Assembly: GCF_002286965.1 (NCBI RefSeq)
Contig: NZ_NSKD01000002.1
Location: forward strand, 1 to 64,000
DNA: 64,000 bases
Source of the DNA: Halovibrio salipaludis
GTDB taxonomy: Bacteria; Pseudomonadota; Gammaproteobacteria; Pseudomonadales; Oleiphilaceae
Direction: 5' to 3'
Shown: piece after piece, positions 1-10,761 of the stretch
Numbering within the stretch: position 1 is the stretch's first letter
Layout: each line of letters opens with the position of its first letter
Made by a program: the position numbers and the translations under genes
The notes under the pieces: model-generated
What the model was told of the DNA's origin: nothing
Database searches by the model: none
The model's input: the letters and a program-made list of their open reading frames with translations, nothing else

Positions 1-178
1 CGAACGGCGATTTGCGTCGCCCGTCGCCTTCATAGCGCGCATAAAAATCACTGAGGTGCAGCTCTTCGACAACATCACTGATGAAATACGCCAGATGCCC
101 CTCAGGCAGCCACTCTTTCAGGCTGGGCGGAAGGAGCAAGTCCTGGTCGGGCGAATACGGGCGGAACGTCGTTCCCAT
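1..178 (-). CDS. IS1182-type transposase, N-terminal part (runs off window)
   Basis: The reverse strand reads an open frame from an ATG at 178 to the left edge, giving 59 residues. They begin MGTTFRPYSPDQDLLLPP and continue with WLPEGHLAYFISDVVEEL and YARYEGDGRR. This is the characteristic N-terminus of IS1182-family (DDE) transposases, recognised from knowledge of the family. The catalytic part lies outside the window, so I cannot say whether the element is intact. A CATAAT box about 30 bases upstream of the ATG, on the minus strand, could be its promoter. The element end must lie between about 180 and 245, next to a truncated transporter gene. Confidence 0.85.
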   Translation of the reverse strand, partial: MGTTFRPYSPDQDLLLPPSLKEWLPEGHLAYFISDVVEELHLSDFYARYEGDGRRKSPF

Positions 179-222
179 CGGGCTTCCTGCAAGAGAAGAA
201 TTTCGGGTTATTATGCCAGAAG

Positions 223-236
223 GCGGTTTCTACCGC
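223..236. repeat. Small dyad near the presumed IS end
   Basis: GCGGT and ACCGC are separated by four bases. The dyad lies between the transposase start and the point where EamA-like coding sequence resumes, where a terminal repeat of the insertion sequence would be expected. The other end of the element is outside the window, so it cannot be confirmed as a terminal inverted repeat. Confidence 0.3.
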
Positions 237-241
237 GCAGA

Positions 242-901
242 CTCCTAGGCGGTATGTTTCTGGGCGGTGGCAAGGTCTCACCCGGGCTGGCCACCGTTCT
301 GGCGAATACCCAGCCATTGATTGCTGCTGCATTGGCCATGGTCTTCCTGTCTGAGCGGTTCACTCCGCGTATTGGTACTGGTCTTTTTCTGGGGTTTGCG
401 GGAGTGGTGGTGATGTCGTTGCCCAGCCTGTCGGGCCCGAACCCACTGGCCAGCACAGAGGGCCTTCTTTGGATCACACTCGGTGCCGTGGGAACGGCCG
501 CTGGGAATGTGCTGCTGAAAATCTGGGCGGGGCGGGCTGATGTACTGATGGTCACTGGGTTGCAGTTGCTTATCGGCGCAGTGGCCCTGGCGGCGAGTGC
601 ACAGGTTTTCGGGGAGGGCCGGGAGATTGCCTGGACGTTCCAGTTCCTGGTCAGCCTGGGTGGTCTCGCTGTATTTGGCACGGCACTTGTGTCCGCCCTT
701 TGGTACCACTTGCTGTCACGGGCCTCGCTTAACCGACTGAATACGTTCAACTTCCTGACGCCCGCCTTCGGTCTGCTCATGGGCGGATTATTTTTCGAGG
801 AAAGGCTGGGTCTGATACAGACTATTGGTATTCTGATAACGCTTCTGAGCATACAGCTGGTCGCAACAAACCCCTCACGGCCAGAAGAGCATGGCTGGTG
901 A
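242..901 (+). pseudogene. EamA/DMT-family transporter, 5'-truncated remnant
   Basis: From about residue LLGGMFLGGG onward the frame matches the second part of a drug/metabolite transporter: VSPGLATVLANTQPLI and FLSERF end the first EamA repeat, and a complete second EamA repeat follows. About 220 residues remain of the usual 290-300. The first two or three membrane helices and any native start are missing. The in-frame sequence upstream is the antisense of the adjacent transposase, not transporter sequence. The simplest reading is that the insertion sequence cut the gene. A short product starting at an internal codon is possible but unlikely to transport anything. Confidence 0.8.
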
Positions 902-928
902 TGAAGGCCACTACCCTGAAGGTGAAGT

Positions 929-934
929 TATACT
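929..934 (+). promoter_or_regulatory. Candidate -10 box for the copper cluster
   Basis: A TATACT hexamer lies 75 bases before the Met-rich gene, in the gap after the truncated transporter. It is preceded by the imperfect dyad ACCCTGAAGGT. MerR-family copper regulators bind dyads between unusually spaced -35 and -10 boxes, so this could be such a promoter. I see no convincing -35 box, and the call is weak. Confidence 0.3.
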
Positions 935-1008
935 GGTAACGGTTTCAGGTTCGTGTCAGCTGCCTGTGTTTCAGTACAACGGTAAACTTGTTGAAAAGGA
1001 GAAAGACG

Positions 1009-1398
1009 ATGCGCAACACAATGATGATCGCCATTCTGGCACTGGCATTCGCTGCCCCGGTGATGGGCGAGAGCAAGCATCACGAGGGCGGCAAGGGGCA
1101 TGGCTCGGGTGGCATGATGATGGGCGACGGCAAGCACATGGAAGCCATGCAGGAACATATGCAGCAGATGCGCGAGACCGAGGATCTGGAGAAACGCCGC
1201 GAGCTGATGCAGAAACACCATGAGGCCATGCAGGCCCAGATGCAGGGCATGAAGAAGATGCACAAGGGCATGGACGGGAAGAAGGACATGGATATGGATC
1301 AGCGCATGGAGCGGATGGAGAACCACATGCAGATGATGCAGGGCATAATGGAGCAGATGATGATGCGTGATCAGGTGAAGGAAGGGGACGACTCATGA
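1009..1398 (+). CDS. Secreted Met/His-rich putative copper-binding protein
   Basis: This 129-residue protein has a signal peptide (MRNTMMIAILALAFAAPVMG). The mature part is extraordinarily rich in methionine and histidine, with a HHEGGKGHGSGGMMMGDGKH stretch and many MxxM and MM pairs in a charged helical background. Such spacing suits binding of Cu(I) or similar soft metals in the periplasm. The start at 1009 is chosen because AAAAGGAG lies just upstream and it begins the signal peptide; an in-frame start at 988 would precede it. The stop overlaps the next start (ATGA), and a Cu ATPase follows, so a metal-sequestering role in that cluster is likely. This is inference from composition and context, with no named family recognised. 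Confidence 0.75.
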   Translation: MRNTMMIAILALAFAAPVMGESKHHEGGKGHGSGGMMMGDGKHMEAMQEHMQQMRETEDLEKRRELMQKHHEAMQAQMQGMKKMHKGMDGKKDMDMDQRMERMENHMQMMQGIMEQMMMRDQVKEGDDS

Positions 1399-1604
1399 TG
1401 GGCTCGATGGACTCCGGTATGCATGCCTTTGGGGGCATCTGGATGATCCTGGTCGGGGCCCTGCTGGTGATCCCGTTCTGGAAGCTGTGCACCCGGACGG
1501 GGTATCCCGGTCCCCTGGGGCTTTTGATCCTGATTCCGCTGGTGAACCTGGCGTTCATTTATTTTCTGGCCTTTTCACAGTGGCCTGCGCAGAAGCAGGA
1601 CTGA
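1395..1604 (+). CDS. Small two-helix membrane protein of the copper cluster
   Basis: A 69-residue protein with two hydrophobic helices, about residues 13-30 and 42-60, joined by a short KLCTRTGYPG loop. Its start overlaps the stop of the Met-rich gene by four bases (ATGA), and the copper ATPase starts 37 bases downstream, so it is very likely cotranscribed with both. Similar short membrane proteins occur in many bacterial metal clusters, but I recognise no specific function. The single Cys and the Met-rich N-terminus (MMGSMDSGM) could touch metal. Confidence 0.7.
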   Translation: MMGSMDSGMHAFGGIWMILVGALLVIPFWKLCTRTGYPGPLGLLILIPLVNLAFIYFLAFSQWPAQKQD

Positions 1605-1641
1605 CGGCGAGGGCAGCCTCAATCACAGGAGGGTATGACGC

Positions 1642-3930
1642 ATGACAACGGCCCAGGCGAACCGGGTGGAACTGAGCGTGCCCGGCATGGGTAGCAATCA
1701 CTGCGCGGGGATTGTCTCGTCCAGTATTGAGCGATTGGCCGGTATCGAAGCGGTCTCCACCAATATTGCCAACCACCGGGTTGTCGTGACAGTGGCTGAA
1801 GACGGACCGGATCCGCAGACCCTCCGGCAGACGGTTGAGAACGCCGGCTATGATGTGGCGGACGTACGTCGTGAGGACGAACGTGGCGAGCGTGACGATG
1901 CCGCCCTGGAAGAGGCCTATCTCAGTCAGGCCAAGAAGAACCTGTGGATAGCGGCTATTCCCACCGCGCTAATCATGATCCTGATGATGCCGCACATGCT
2001 GTGGCAGCCGATACCGGGCTATCTGGCGATTATCGCAGTGCTCGCATTCCCGGTGGTGTTCCTCTTTGGGGGCGCCGCTACCCATAGTGCCTCCTGGCGT
2101 GCGATCAAAAATCGCCAGGCGAACATGGACGTGCTGATCTCCATGGGCAGCCTGCCTCCCTATTTCCTGGGGCTTGTGGGTTTTGTCTACCCCATGACCT
2201 CCTTTATCGAGATGGCGGCCACCATCATGACCTTCCACCTGGTGGGGCGCTACCTGGAAGCCCGCGCCAAGGGGCGGGCCTCCGACGCCATCCGCCGGCT
2301 TATCGCCATGGGCGCCAAGACCGCCCGGGTTGAGCGTGATGGCCAGGAAGTGGAAGTCGAGGTCCAGTCGCTGCAGAAAGGCGACATCATGGTGGTGCGC
2401 CCGGGCGAGAAAATTCCCACCGACGGCGAAGTGATTGATGGCGAGAGCCACGTGGACGAATCCATTGCCACCGGGGAGTCGGTACCCGTCCAGAAGCAGG
2501 TTGGGGATTCGGTGATCGGAGCCACCATCAACAAGGAAGGGCGGCTTCGGGTCAGGGCCAATCGTCTGGGTGACGAGACCTTCCTGTCCCAGGTGGTGCG
2601 CATGGTGGAGGAAGCCCAGGGGACCAGCGTCCCCATCCAGGAGTTCGCGGACCGCATGACCGGGCGTTTTGTGCCCGCTGTTCTCATTATTGCGCTGTTG
2701 GCCTTTGGCGCCTGGTTCCTGATGCCGGAGGCGCTGCGCCCGATCCTCGACTGGGGCGAGGGCTTCCTGCCCTGGGTCGACCCCGACGCCACCGGTATTA
2801 TCCTGGCCCTGCTCGCGGCCATTGCGGTGCTGGTCATTGCCTGCCCCTGTGCCCTGGGCCTGGCCACGCCCACGGCGCTGATGGTGGGCTCCGGCCTGGG
2901 CGCGGAGCGCGGGATCCTGATCCGCTCCGGAGAGGCCATCCAGGCGGTGAAGGACCTGAAGGTTATCGTGCTGGATAAAACGGGCACCATCACCCGGGGC
3001 GAGCCGGTGTTGAAGGATGTGGTCGCGGGTAATGGCTTCAGCGAGGAGCAGGTGCTGTCCCTGGCCCAGTCCGTGGAAAACGCCTCGGAACATCCGATTG
3101 CCCAGGCCATCGTCGCGGGTGGCCGTGAACGGGGCCTGGAGCCCGAGGACGTTTCGGGCTTCAGCTCCGTCGGGGCCCGTGGGGTTCAGGGCACCGTTGC
3201 CGGGCAGACGATCCTGATCGGTAACCAGAAGCTTCTGGCGGAGCATGGGGTGATCGGACTGGAGGCGCTGGAAGAGTCTCTGGCCCGTCTCGAAGCGGAC
3301 GGCCGGACCGTGGTGATCGTGGCCACGGACGGGCAGGCCGCGGGCCTGGTTGCCGTGGCCGATGCCATCAAGCCGGAATCCGCCCGTGCCATCGAGGGGA
3401 TGCACGGAATGGGGCTGCACGTGGTCATGATCACCGGTGACAATGAGCGTGCCGCCCAGGCCGTGGCCCGGGAAGTCGGCATCGACGAGGTGCAGGCGGG
3501 GGTTCTTCCGGATGGCAAGGTCGATGCCATTCGGGAGTTCCAGGACCGCTTTGGCCCCCATGTGGCCATGGTCGGCGATGGCATCAATGATGCGCCGGCC
3601 CTGACCCAGGCGGATGTGGGCATCGCCATTGGCGCCGGCGCCGACGTGGCCATCGAGGCGGCGGACATCACCCTGGTCAGCGGGCAGTTGACCGGGGTGG
3701 TGGAAGCCATGGATCTGTCCCGGGCCACCTTCCGCAAGATCGTACAGAACCTGATCTGGGCCAGTGGCTATAACGTGGCCGCGATTCCAATCGCTGCTGC
3801 CGGGTTGCTGCATCCGATGATCGGTGTGGTTGCCATGACGGCCAGCTCGCTCTCGGTGATCGGTAACTCGATCCTGCTGCGACGGCATCGGTTTGCGCGG
3901 GTGGAATCCCGGGATCAGGGGGCCGCATGA
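1642..3930 (+). CDS. copA: Copper-translocating P1B-type ATPase
   Basis: At 762 residues the length is typical for bacterial CopA with one metal-binding domain. In order it has an N-terminal HMA-like domain (8-70), four leading membrane helices, the actuator TGES motif, the CPC metal site (IACPCALG, near residue 401), the phosphorylated Asp in DKTGT (near 445), the SEHP motif, and GDGINDAP before the last two helices. Late motifs GYN and MTASS match Cu(I) exporters. The HMA motif is unusual: GMGSNHC has Ser18 where the first Cys of CxxC is expected, leaving only Cys21. AGGAGG lies nine bases before the ATG. The stop overlaps the next gene. It probably pumps Cu(I) out of the cytoplasm; Ag(I) is also possible. 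Confidence 0.92.
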   Translation: MTTAQANRVELSVPGMGSNHCAGIVSSSIERLAGIEAVSTNIANHRVVVTVAEDGPDPQTLRQTVENAGYDVADVRREDERGERDDAALEEAYLSQAKKNLWIAAIPTALIMILMMPHMLWQPIPGYLAIIAVLAFPVVFLFGGAATHSASWRAIKNRQANMDVLISMGSLPPYFLGLVGFVYPMTSFIEMAATIMTFHLVGRYLEARAKGRASDAIRRLIAMGAKTARVERDGQEVEVEVQSLQKGDIMVVRPGEKIPTDGEVIDGESHVDESIATGESVPVQKQVGDSVIGATINKEGRLRVRANRLGDETFLSQVVRMVEEAQGTSVPIQEFADRMTGRFVPAVLIIALLAFGAWFLMPEALRPILDWGEGFLPWVDPDATGIILALLAAIAVLVIACPCALGLATPTALMVGSGLGAERGILIRSGEAIQAVKDLKVIVLDKTGTITRGEPVLKDVVAGNGFSEEQVLSLAQSVENASEHPIAQAIVAGGRERGLEPEDVSGFSSVGARGVQGTVAGQTILIGNQKLLAEHGVIGLEALEESLARLEADGRTVVIVATDGQAAGLVAVADAIKPESARAIEGMHGMGLHVVMITGDNERAAQAVAREVGIDEVQAGVLPDGKVDAIREFQDRFGPHVAMVGDGINDAPALTQADVGIAIGAGADVAIEAADITLVSGQLTGVVEAMDLSRATFRKIVQNLIWASGYNVAAIPIAAAGLLHPMIGVVAMTASSLSVIGNSILLRRHRFARVESRDQGAA

Positions 3931-4529
3931 TCGAGATCGTGCCCAACTGGCACCCGATCTGGGTGCACTTTCCAATCGCGCTTCTCAGCCTGGCCACGGT
4001 GCTGTTCCTGGCCGGTCGGTTTGCGCCCGAACCCTTCGGGCCGTCGCTGACCAGCGCGGCACGCTGGAACCTGGTTATTGGCGTGGTGCTGCTGGTGCCC
4101 ACCCTGCTCACGGGGTACTGGGCCTATAGCTCGGTTGCCCATGATGGCGCGGGCCATGAGGCGATGCAGCGCCATAAGCTTGCGGCTTGGGTGACGGCGG
4201 GCTGGTTTGTAATTGGGGCCCTTATCGCGTGGTTGGACCGCCAACGCAGCGCCGGGGGGTCCGCCCTTCTGCTACTGGTCCTGATCGGGGGGGCGGTCTC
4301 AGTGGCTGCAACCGGGTATCTTGGTGCGGAAAATGTCTATCGTCATGGGCTTGGCGTACAGCGTTTGCCTGAAGGGGTCATGATGTCGCGGATTGAGGAA
4401 AAGCTCGATGAGCGCGAGGCCCAATCAGCGACCTCCGAATCCGGGGCTGACAAACCTGAAACCACGACGGGCAAGCCGGAAGCTGAAGCTGTGCCCGAGG
4501 GTCATAGTGGGCACGATCACGAGCATTAA
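3927..4529 (+). CDS. DUF2231-type membrane protein with His-rich tail
   Basis: A 200-residue protein with four predicted helices and the DUF2231 signature [13 protein letters not shown] near the N-terminus. It ends in a charged cytoplasmic or periplasmic tail finishing GHSGHDHEH, a likely metal-binding cluster. It overlaps copA by four bases and so is translationally coupled. DUF2231 proteins often accompany metal or heme/redox genes, but no biochemical role is established to my knowledge. Context suggests copper handling. It meets the BCCT transporter gene tail to tail. Confidence 0.8.
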   Translation: MIEIVPNWHPIWVHFPIALLSLATVLFLAGRFAPEPFGPSLTSAARWNLVIGVVLLVPTLLTGYWAYSSVAHDGAGHEAMQRHKLAAWVTAGWFVIGALIAWLDRQRSAGGSALLLLVLIGGAVSVAATGYLGAENVYRHGLGVQRLPEGVMMSRIEEKLDEREAQSATSESGADKPETTTGKPEAEAVPEGHSGHDHEH

Positions 4530-4557
4530 AGAAACGCGCCGGTGACCAGCCGGCCCG

Positions 4558-6090
4558 TTATGCGCGGTCTTCCCGGGGAGGTTCCCTGGGAATCCGCACA
4601 TGCACCCGTTGCTCCTCATAGGGCCGACGCAGGGCGATCAGCAGTGCCGGAATAAACGTCAGCAGCAGAAGCCCGAACGGCAGACCACTGGCAATGGTGG
4701 CCGACTGCAGGGCATTCAGTCCGCCTGCCCGCAGAAGCACCGCCGTGACCAGCCCGATGGCCGCCATCCAGAACAGACGCTGCTGCCAGCTGGGGTCCCG
4801 GCCATTGGAGGTGAGGGTGGCCACCACCAGAGAGCCCGAATCCGCCGAGGTGACAAAGAACACCAGAACCACGAGGATCGCGATGCCGATGGTGGCGGTA
4901 CTCAGCGGCAGGAACTCGAGGAAGTTGTACAGGCTGGAATTGGGCGCCTGCGTTACTGTCTTTACGAAGTCCGCGTTCTGGAACAGTTCCAGGTGCAGGG
5001 CATTGGCGCCGAACACCGTCATCCAGATGAAGTTGAAGAATGACGGTACCAGCAGCACACCCAGCAGGTACTCACGGATCGTCCTGCCCCGCGAAACCCG
5101 GGCGATGAACATGCCCACGAAGGGCGACCAGGAGATCCACCAGCTCCAGTAGAACACCGTCCAGGAGGACTGCCAGTCCGTGCCCTGGTAGGTTTCGTTC
5201 CAGGTCGACAGCGTCAGCAGGTCGTTGAAGTAACCCCCAACATGCTGTCCCAGGGCTTTGAGCACGAACACGGTCTCACCGGCCACGAGCACAAACAGCA
5301 TCAGGGCGCCGGCCAACAGCAGGTTGATCTTGCTCAGGCGCCGCACGCCGCTGCTGAGGCCAGTGAGTACCGAGACCAGTGCTACCGCGCACACGAGCGC
5401 GATGAGCAGCATCTGCAGCCAGAGGCCGGATTCATAGCCGGTGAGCTGGGCGATACCGGCGGCCGCCTGGCTGGTTCCCAGCCCCAGGGAAGTGCAGACG
5501 CCGAACACGGTGCCGATCACAGCGGCGAAGTTGGCGAATCCCCCGATGCGTCGTGCCCGCTTGCGGCTGACCAGTTCCTTGAGCGGCGCCTCAAAGCATA
5601 ATGGATGGTTGGCGTTGAAGTGGAAGTAGCCCAGTGTCAGGCCCACCAGCGCATAGATGGCCCAGGGGTGCAGCCCCCAGTGGAGGAAGGTGGTTTCCAT
5701 GGCCAGCTGGGCCGTGTCGGCGTTGGTGTCCATGTGAGGGCTGAAGGTTGCATAGTGCTGGAGCGGCTCTGAAACACTGTAGAACAGCAGCCCGATACCC
5801 ATGCCGGCGGCGAACAGCATGCCGAACCAGTCCAGCCGGCTGAACTCCGGCCTGGCGTCCTTGCCACCCAGGCGGATGTGCGCCAGGGGGCTGAAAATCA
5901 GATAGACCGCGAACAGCAGCGCGGCATTCATGATCAGAATGAGTAGCCAGCCAGTGTTGTGGGAGAACCAGTCCTGAAGCCCCGAGAACACGCTCCGGGC
6001 CAGCTCCTGCTGCAGGGTCGCAAACGCCAGCAGTGCGATGATGGCCGTGGCGGACACAATGAAGAGGCGGAAGCGGCGGAGTCGGTTCAA
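4558..6090 (-). CDS. BCCT-family betaine/choline/carnitine transporter
   Basis: A 510-residue, 12-helix protein. The family signature is clear: GMGIGLLFYSVSEP in the first third, and the Trp-rich substrate segment FYWSWWISWSPFVGMFIARV followed by SRGRTIREY. The family carries quaternary amines such as glycine betaine or choline, driven by Na+ or H+, in the inner membrane, usually for osmoprotection. The C-terminal tail is short (about 25 residues after the last helix), which in the family suggests little osmosensing of the BetP type. The exact substrate cannot be read from sequence. The gene stands alone and is divergent from the HDOD gene. Confidence 0.93.
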   Translation of the reverse strand: MNRLRRFRLFIVSATAIIALLAFATLQQELARSVFSGLQDWFSHNTGWLLILIMNAALLFAVYLIFSPLAHIRLGGKDARPEFSRLDWFGMLFAAGMGIGLLFYSVSEPLQHYATFSPHMDTNADTAQLAMETTFLHWGLHPWAIYALVGLTLGYFHFNANHPLCFEAPLKELVSRKRARRIGGFANFAAVIGTVFGVCTSLGLGTSQAAAGIAQLTGYESGLWLQMLLIALVCAVALVSVLTGLSSGVRRLSKINLLLAGALMLFVLVAGETVFVLKALGQHVGGYFNDLLTLSTWNETYQGTDWQSSWTVFYWSWWISWSPFVGMFIARVSRGRTIREYLLGVLLVPSFFNFIWMTVFGANALHLELFQNADFVKTVTQAPNSSLYNFLEFLPLSTATIGIAILVVLVFFVTSADSGSLVVATLTSNGRDPSWQQRLFWMAAIGLVTAVLLRAGGLNALQSATIASGLPFGLLLLTFIPALLIALRRPYEEQRVHVRIPREPPREDRA

Positions 6091-6254
6091 CAGTCGGTCT
6101 CCGTGGTCGGTCAGTAGCAGTGGCTGCGTATCCTAGCATCTGAGCTGTGCTGCGCGGCATCCGCCGCTGTGGTCTGGATGCTCATAAGCAGTGTCGTGCC
6201 ACAGCTGGTACACTGCCGCGAGAGGAAGCACACCAGCATGGACAGGGGTAGTTC

Positions 6255-7256
6255 ATGGACCGGATGATTCAGTCACTGCTGTCGTTCCTTTCGGGCAATG
6301 GCAGTAAGGGAAAAGCCCGGGGAGAGACCTGTCGTCGGGAAGGCAGTGATGAAATACAAGCCACTGAGGCGGATACCGCCGGTGAAGTGGCGCGGTTGCA
6401 TGCGTGGCTGGTAGGGCGTTCCACAACCCCGGAGTCCGGGCCCACGGTTCCGGAACAGGCCATGCTGGCGGAGCTGAGGCTCAGGGTCCGTGAGCGGAGA
6501 CTGTCGCGGATTCCCCGCCAGCCCCGGGTCCTGCCGAAACTGATCCGCGCACTTGGCGATGAACGCCAGACCCACCGCGATATTGCCACCATCATTGAGG
6601 ATGAGCCGGCCCTGACCGATGAGCTGCTGCGTGTGGTGAATCTCAACACGGCCAACAGTGGCCAGCGTCCCATTGAATCGGTCGAACAGGCGGTTCTTCT
6701 TGTAGGGTTCGAGGGGGTGCGGCGGGCGATTTCCGAGGCGGTCATGCGCCCGGTCATGCAGGCAGCCTCCCGGGTCGAAGCCGGCTTTGCGCGCAATGTC
6801 TGGCAGTGGGGGCTGCTCTGCGCCAATGCCTGTGACCGCCTTGCCCACCAGGAGCCCGGAGGCGGCCCGGATCTGTTCATGCTCGGCCTTATCCCGGGGC
6901 TTGCCTATCTGACGCTGTACCGGGAGCTGGAATCCATCGCGGGAGCCCAGTCCGGCGATCACGCTGTCAGCGCGGGGCTTCTCGTCAGCGTGCTTGAGGA
7001 GCAAAGGGGGGCCATGCTGGAGCGTCTGGTGTCGGCCTGGGAGTTGCCCGCCTCCTATCGCGACGAGCTCAGGGAGCTGCATGATTCGCCGCTGGGCCTG
7101 CAGGCCTCAACCCTTTCCCGGGGGATGGTCCTGGGCACCCATGAAACGCTCCGCCAGGCCGGTTGCAGGACACTGCTCCAGAAGGAGCTGGTGGCATTGA
7201 CCGGGCTGGATCAACGCCGGCTGGAGCATGTCCTGACTGATCTGCGACGCGCCTAG
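6255..7256 (+). CDS. HDOD-domain protein
   Basis: A 333-residue soluble protein. Residues about 90-290 form an HDOD domain: LPKLIRALGD, the helix IIEDEPALTDELLRVVN, SVEQAVLLVGFEGVRRA, and a later YRELESI region. HDOD domains are HD-superfamily relatives without the catalytic His-Asp pair and act as signalling scaffolds in many gammaproteobacteria. The first 80 residues are polar and probably disordered. AGGGG lies eight bases before the ATG. No partner gene is adjacent, so the pathway served is unknown. It converges on the PEP-CTERM gene. Confidence 0.85.
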   Translation: MDRMIQSLLSFLSGNGSKGKARGETCRREGSDEIQATEADTAGEVARLHAWLVGRSTTPESGPTVPEQAMLAELRLRVRERRLSRIPRQPRVLPKLIRALGDERQTHRDIATIIEDEPALTDELLRVVNLNTANSGQRPIESVEQAVLLVGFEGVRRAISEAVMRPVMQAASRVEAGFARNVWQWGLLCANACDRLAHQEPGGGPDLFMLGLIPGLAYLTLYRELESIAGAQSGDHAVSAGLLVSVLEEQRGAMLERLVSAWELPASYRDELRELHDSPLGLQASTLSRGMVLGTHETLRQAGCRTLLQKELVALTGLDQRRLEHVLTDLRRA

Positions 7257-7266
7257 TCGTGGTGGA

Positions 7267-7986
7267 TCAGCGCTGACGCCGCCTGGCCATACCCAGTCCC
7301 GCCAGACCCAGCCCGAGGAGGGCCAGGGTTCCAGGCTCAGGGACCTGCACCTGCCTGACATTCAGGCGCGCGAGAAGGTCAATCGAGGTTTTCTCTTTCT
7401 CAGAGGTCTTGAAGTGCTCTTTGTAGTTGTCGAAGCCCAGGAGCTCCATGGAATACACCCTGTCGCCCAGCTGGAAGCCTGAGCTTGTGATTGTTTCATC
7501 GAGGTAGACGATGTCATCAACATGATTTTTCTCAGGGAAGAACACCGCACACACCAAGTAAAACAAGCCGCAACCGGTATTGGGGGTTTCCTCATGAGTG
7601 AAACTGAACCGGTAAGGACCGGTAACGGAGGCATCGCCCAGCCCCGAGAAATCCGCCATGACGTCCAGTGACACGCCGTTGATGGCGGTGCCTGACTCGA
7701 TCGCGTAATTGAAGTGGGTCATGGTGCCCAGGGTGAACGCGTCGCCACTGTTGATGGTGGTTGGCAGGTCCGGAGCGCCTTCAAAACCGTAGCCACTGCG
7801 TTCCCCGTCGTGGTTATAGCCCCAGCGGATTTCCCCGGTGCCCATGCCAGTAACATTTTGCCCGCCAATCGGGTCGTTCCATTGGCCGGAGACGGAGTCA
7901 AGATCCACCGGAAACGCCATGGTCTGGCCTGCGAGCAGCAGGAGAGAGGTTGCGAGAGCGAGTCGGACGGAGCTGAACGGTGTCAT
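7267..7986 (-). CDS. THxN-type PEP-CTERM secreted protein
   Basis: This 239-residue protein has a Sec signal peptide (1-24, ending TMAFP), a beta-rich middle, and a C-terminal sorting signal: VPEPGTLALLGLGLAGLG followed by MARRRQR. This is the PEP motif, helix and basic tail cut by exosortase. The motif GTMTHFNYAI marks the THxN family of PEP-CTERM proteins. The product should be exported and anchored or released with exopolysaccharide. No exosortase or EPS gene is in the window, so it is an orphan substrate here. AGGAAAC precedes the ATG, and a sigma-54-like promoter lies about 45 bases upstream. Confidence 0.9.
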   Translation of the reverse strand: MTPFSSVRLALATSLLLLAGQTMAFPVDLDSVSGQWNDPIGGQNVTGMGTGEIRWGYNHDGERSGYGFEGAPDLPTTINSGDAFTLGTMTHFNYAIESGTAINGVSLDVMADFSGLGDASVTGPYRFSFTHEETPNTGCGLFYLVCAVFFPEKNHVDDIVYLDETITSSGFQLGDRVYSMELLGFDNYKEHFKTSEKEKTSIDLLARLNVRQVQVPEPGTLALLGLGLAGLGMARRRQR

Positions 7987-8013
7987 GGTTTTGTTTCCTG
8001 ATCATTGGATTCC

Positions 8014-8036
8014 CTGTTGCGGGCATTAAGCAACAG
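8014..8036. repeat. Dyad CTGTTGC-9-GCAACAG
   Basis: A perfect 7-base inverted repeat upstream of the PEP-CTERM gene. Its right half overlaps the -12 element of the predicted sigma-54 promoter, and its left half lies near the predicted transcription start. It shares half-sites with the dyad at 8071-8098. Confidence 0.55.
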
Positions 8037-8045
8037 TAATGCCAT
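8029..8045 (-). promoter_or_regulatory. Sigma-54-type promoter of the PEP-CTERM gene
   Basis: On the minus strand the sequence reads ATGGCATTACTGTTGCT. The GG and GC doublets are exactly ten bases apart, and the TTGCT core and TGGCA half agree with the -24/-12 consensus. Transcription would start near 8018, giving a 5' leader of about 30 bases that contains the AGGAAAC ribosome site. PEP-CTERM genes are known in other bacteria to be controlled by the PrsK/PrsR system together with RpoN, which fits this placement. Confidence 0.65.
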
Positions 8046-8070
8046 GAAATAAAACCGATGGGTTAACAGT

Positions 8071-8098
8071 CTGTTGCAGAACGCCTGGTCTGCAACAG
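8071..8098. repeat. Perfect 10-base dyad, candidate activator site
   Basis: CTGTTGCAGA and TCTGCAACAG flank an eight-base centre. The centre is about 66 bases upstream of the predicted sigma-54 start, a plausible enhancer position, and the half-site CTGTTGC repeats that of the dyad at 8014-8036. It has no T-tract, so a terminator is less likely. It also lies about 110 bases upstream of queA and could affect that gene instead. Confidence 0.55.
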
Positions 8099-8204
8099 TT
8101 CTGAAATCTGTAAAAAATACTGACACTGGATAGCTGTGCTTCCCCACCGACCATGGCTCCGGTACCATTCGCGCCCAGAACTAACCGCTTGGGCCTTCCG
8201 TGCG

Positions 8205-10734
<2,530 letters not shown>

Positions 10735-10761
10735 TCTCCCGGTTCCGCACAAGGATCACCG

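Noticed and set aside
891-1223. 110-codon frame overlapping the Met-rich protein
   Set aside because: Different frame over a gene with a signal peptide and a ribosome site; composition looks like a shadow.
1969-3975. 668-codon open frame antisense to copA
   Set aside because: It mirrors the codon structure of copA in GC-rich DNA, is low in complexity (Gly/His/Arg/Pro), has no domain, and copA is certain.
4538-4554. GCCGG-N7-CCGGC hairpin between the DUF2231 and BCCT genes
   Set aside because: Five-pair stem with no T-tract on either strand; too weak to call a terminator.
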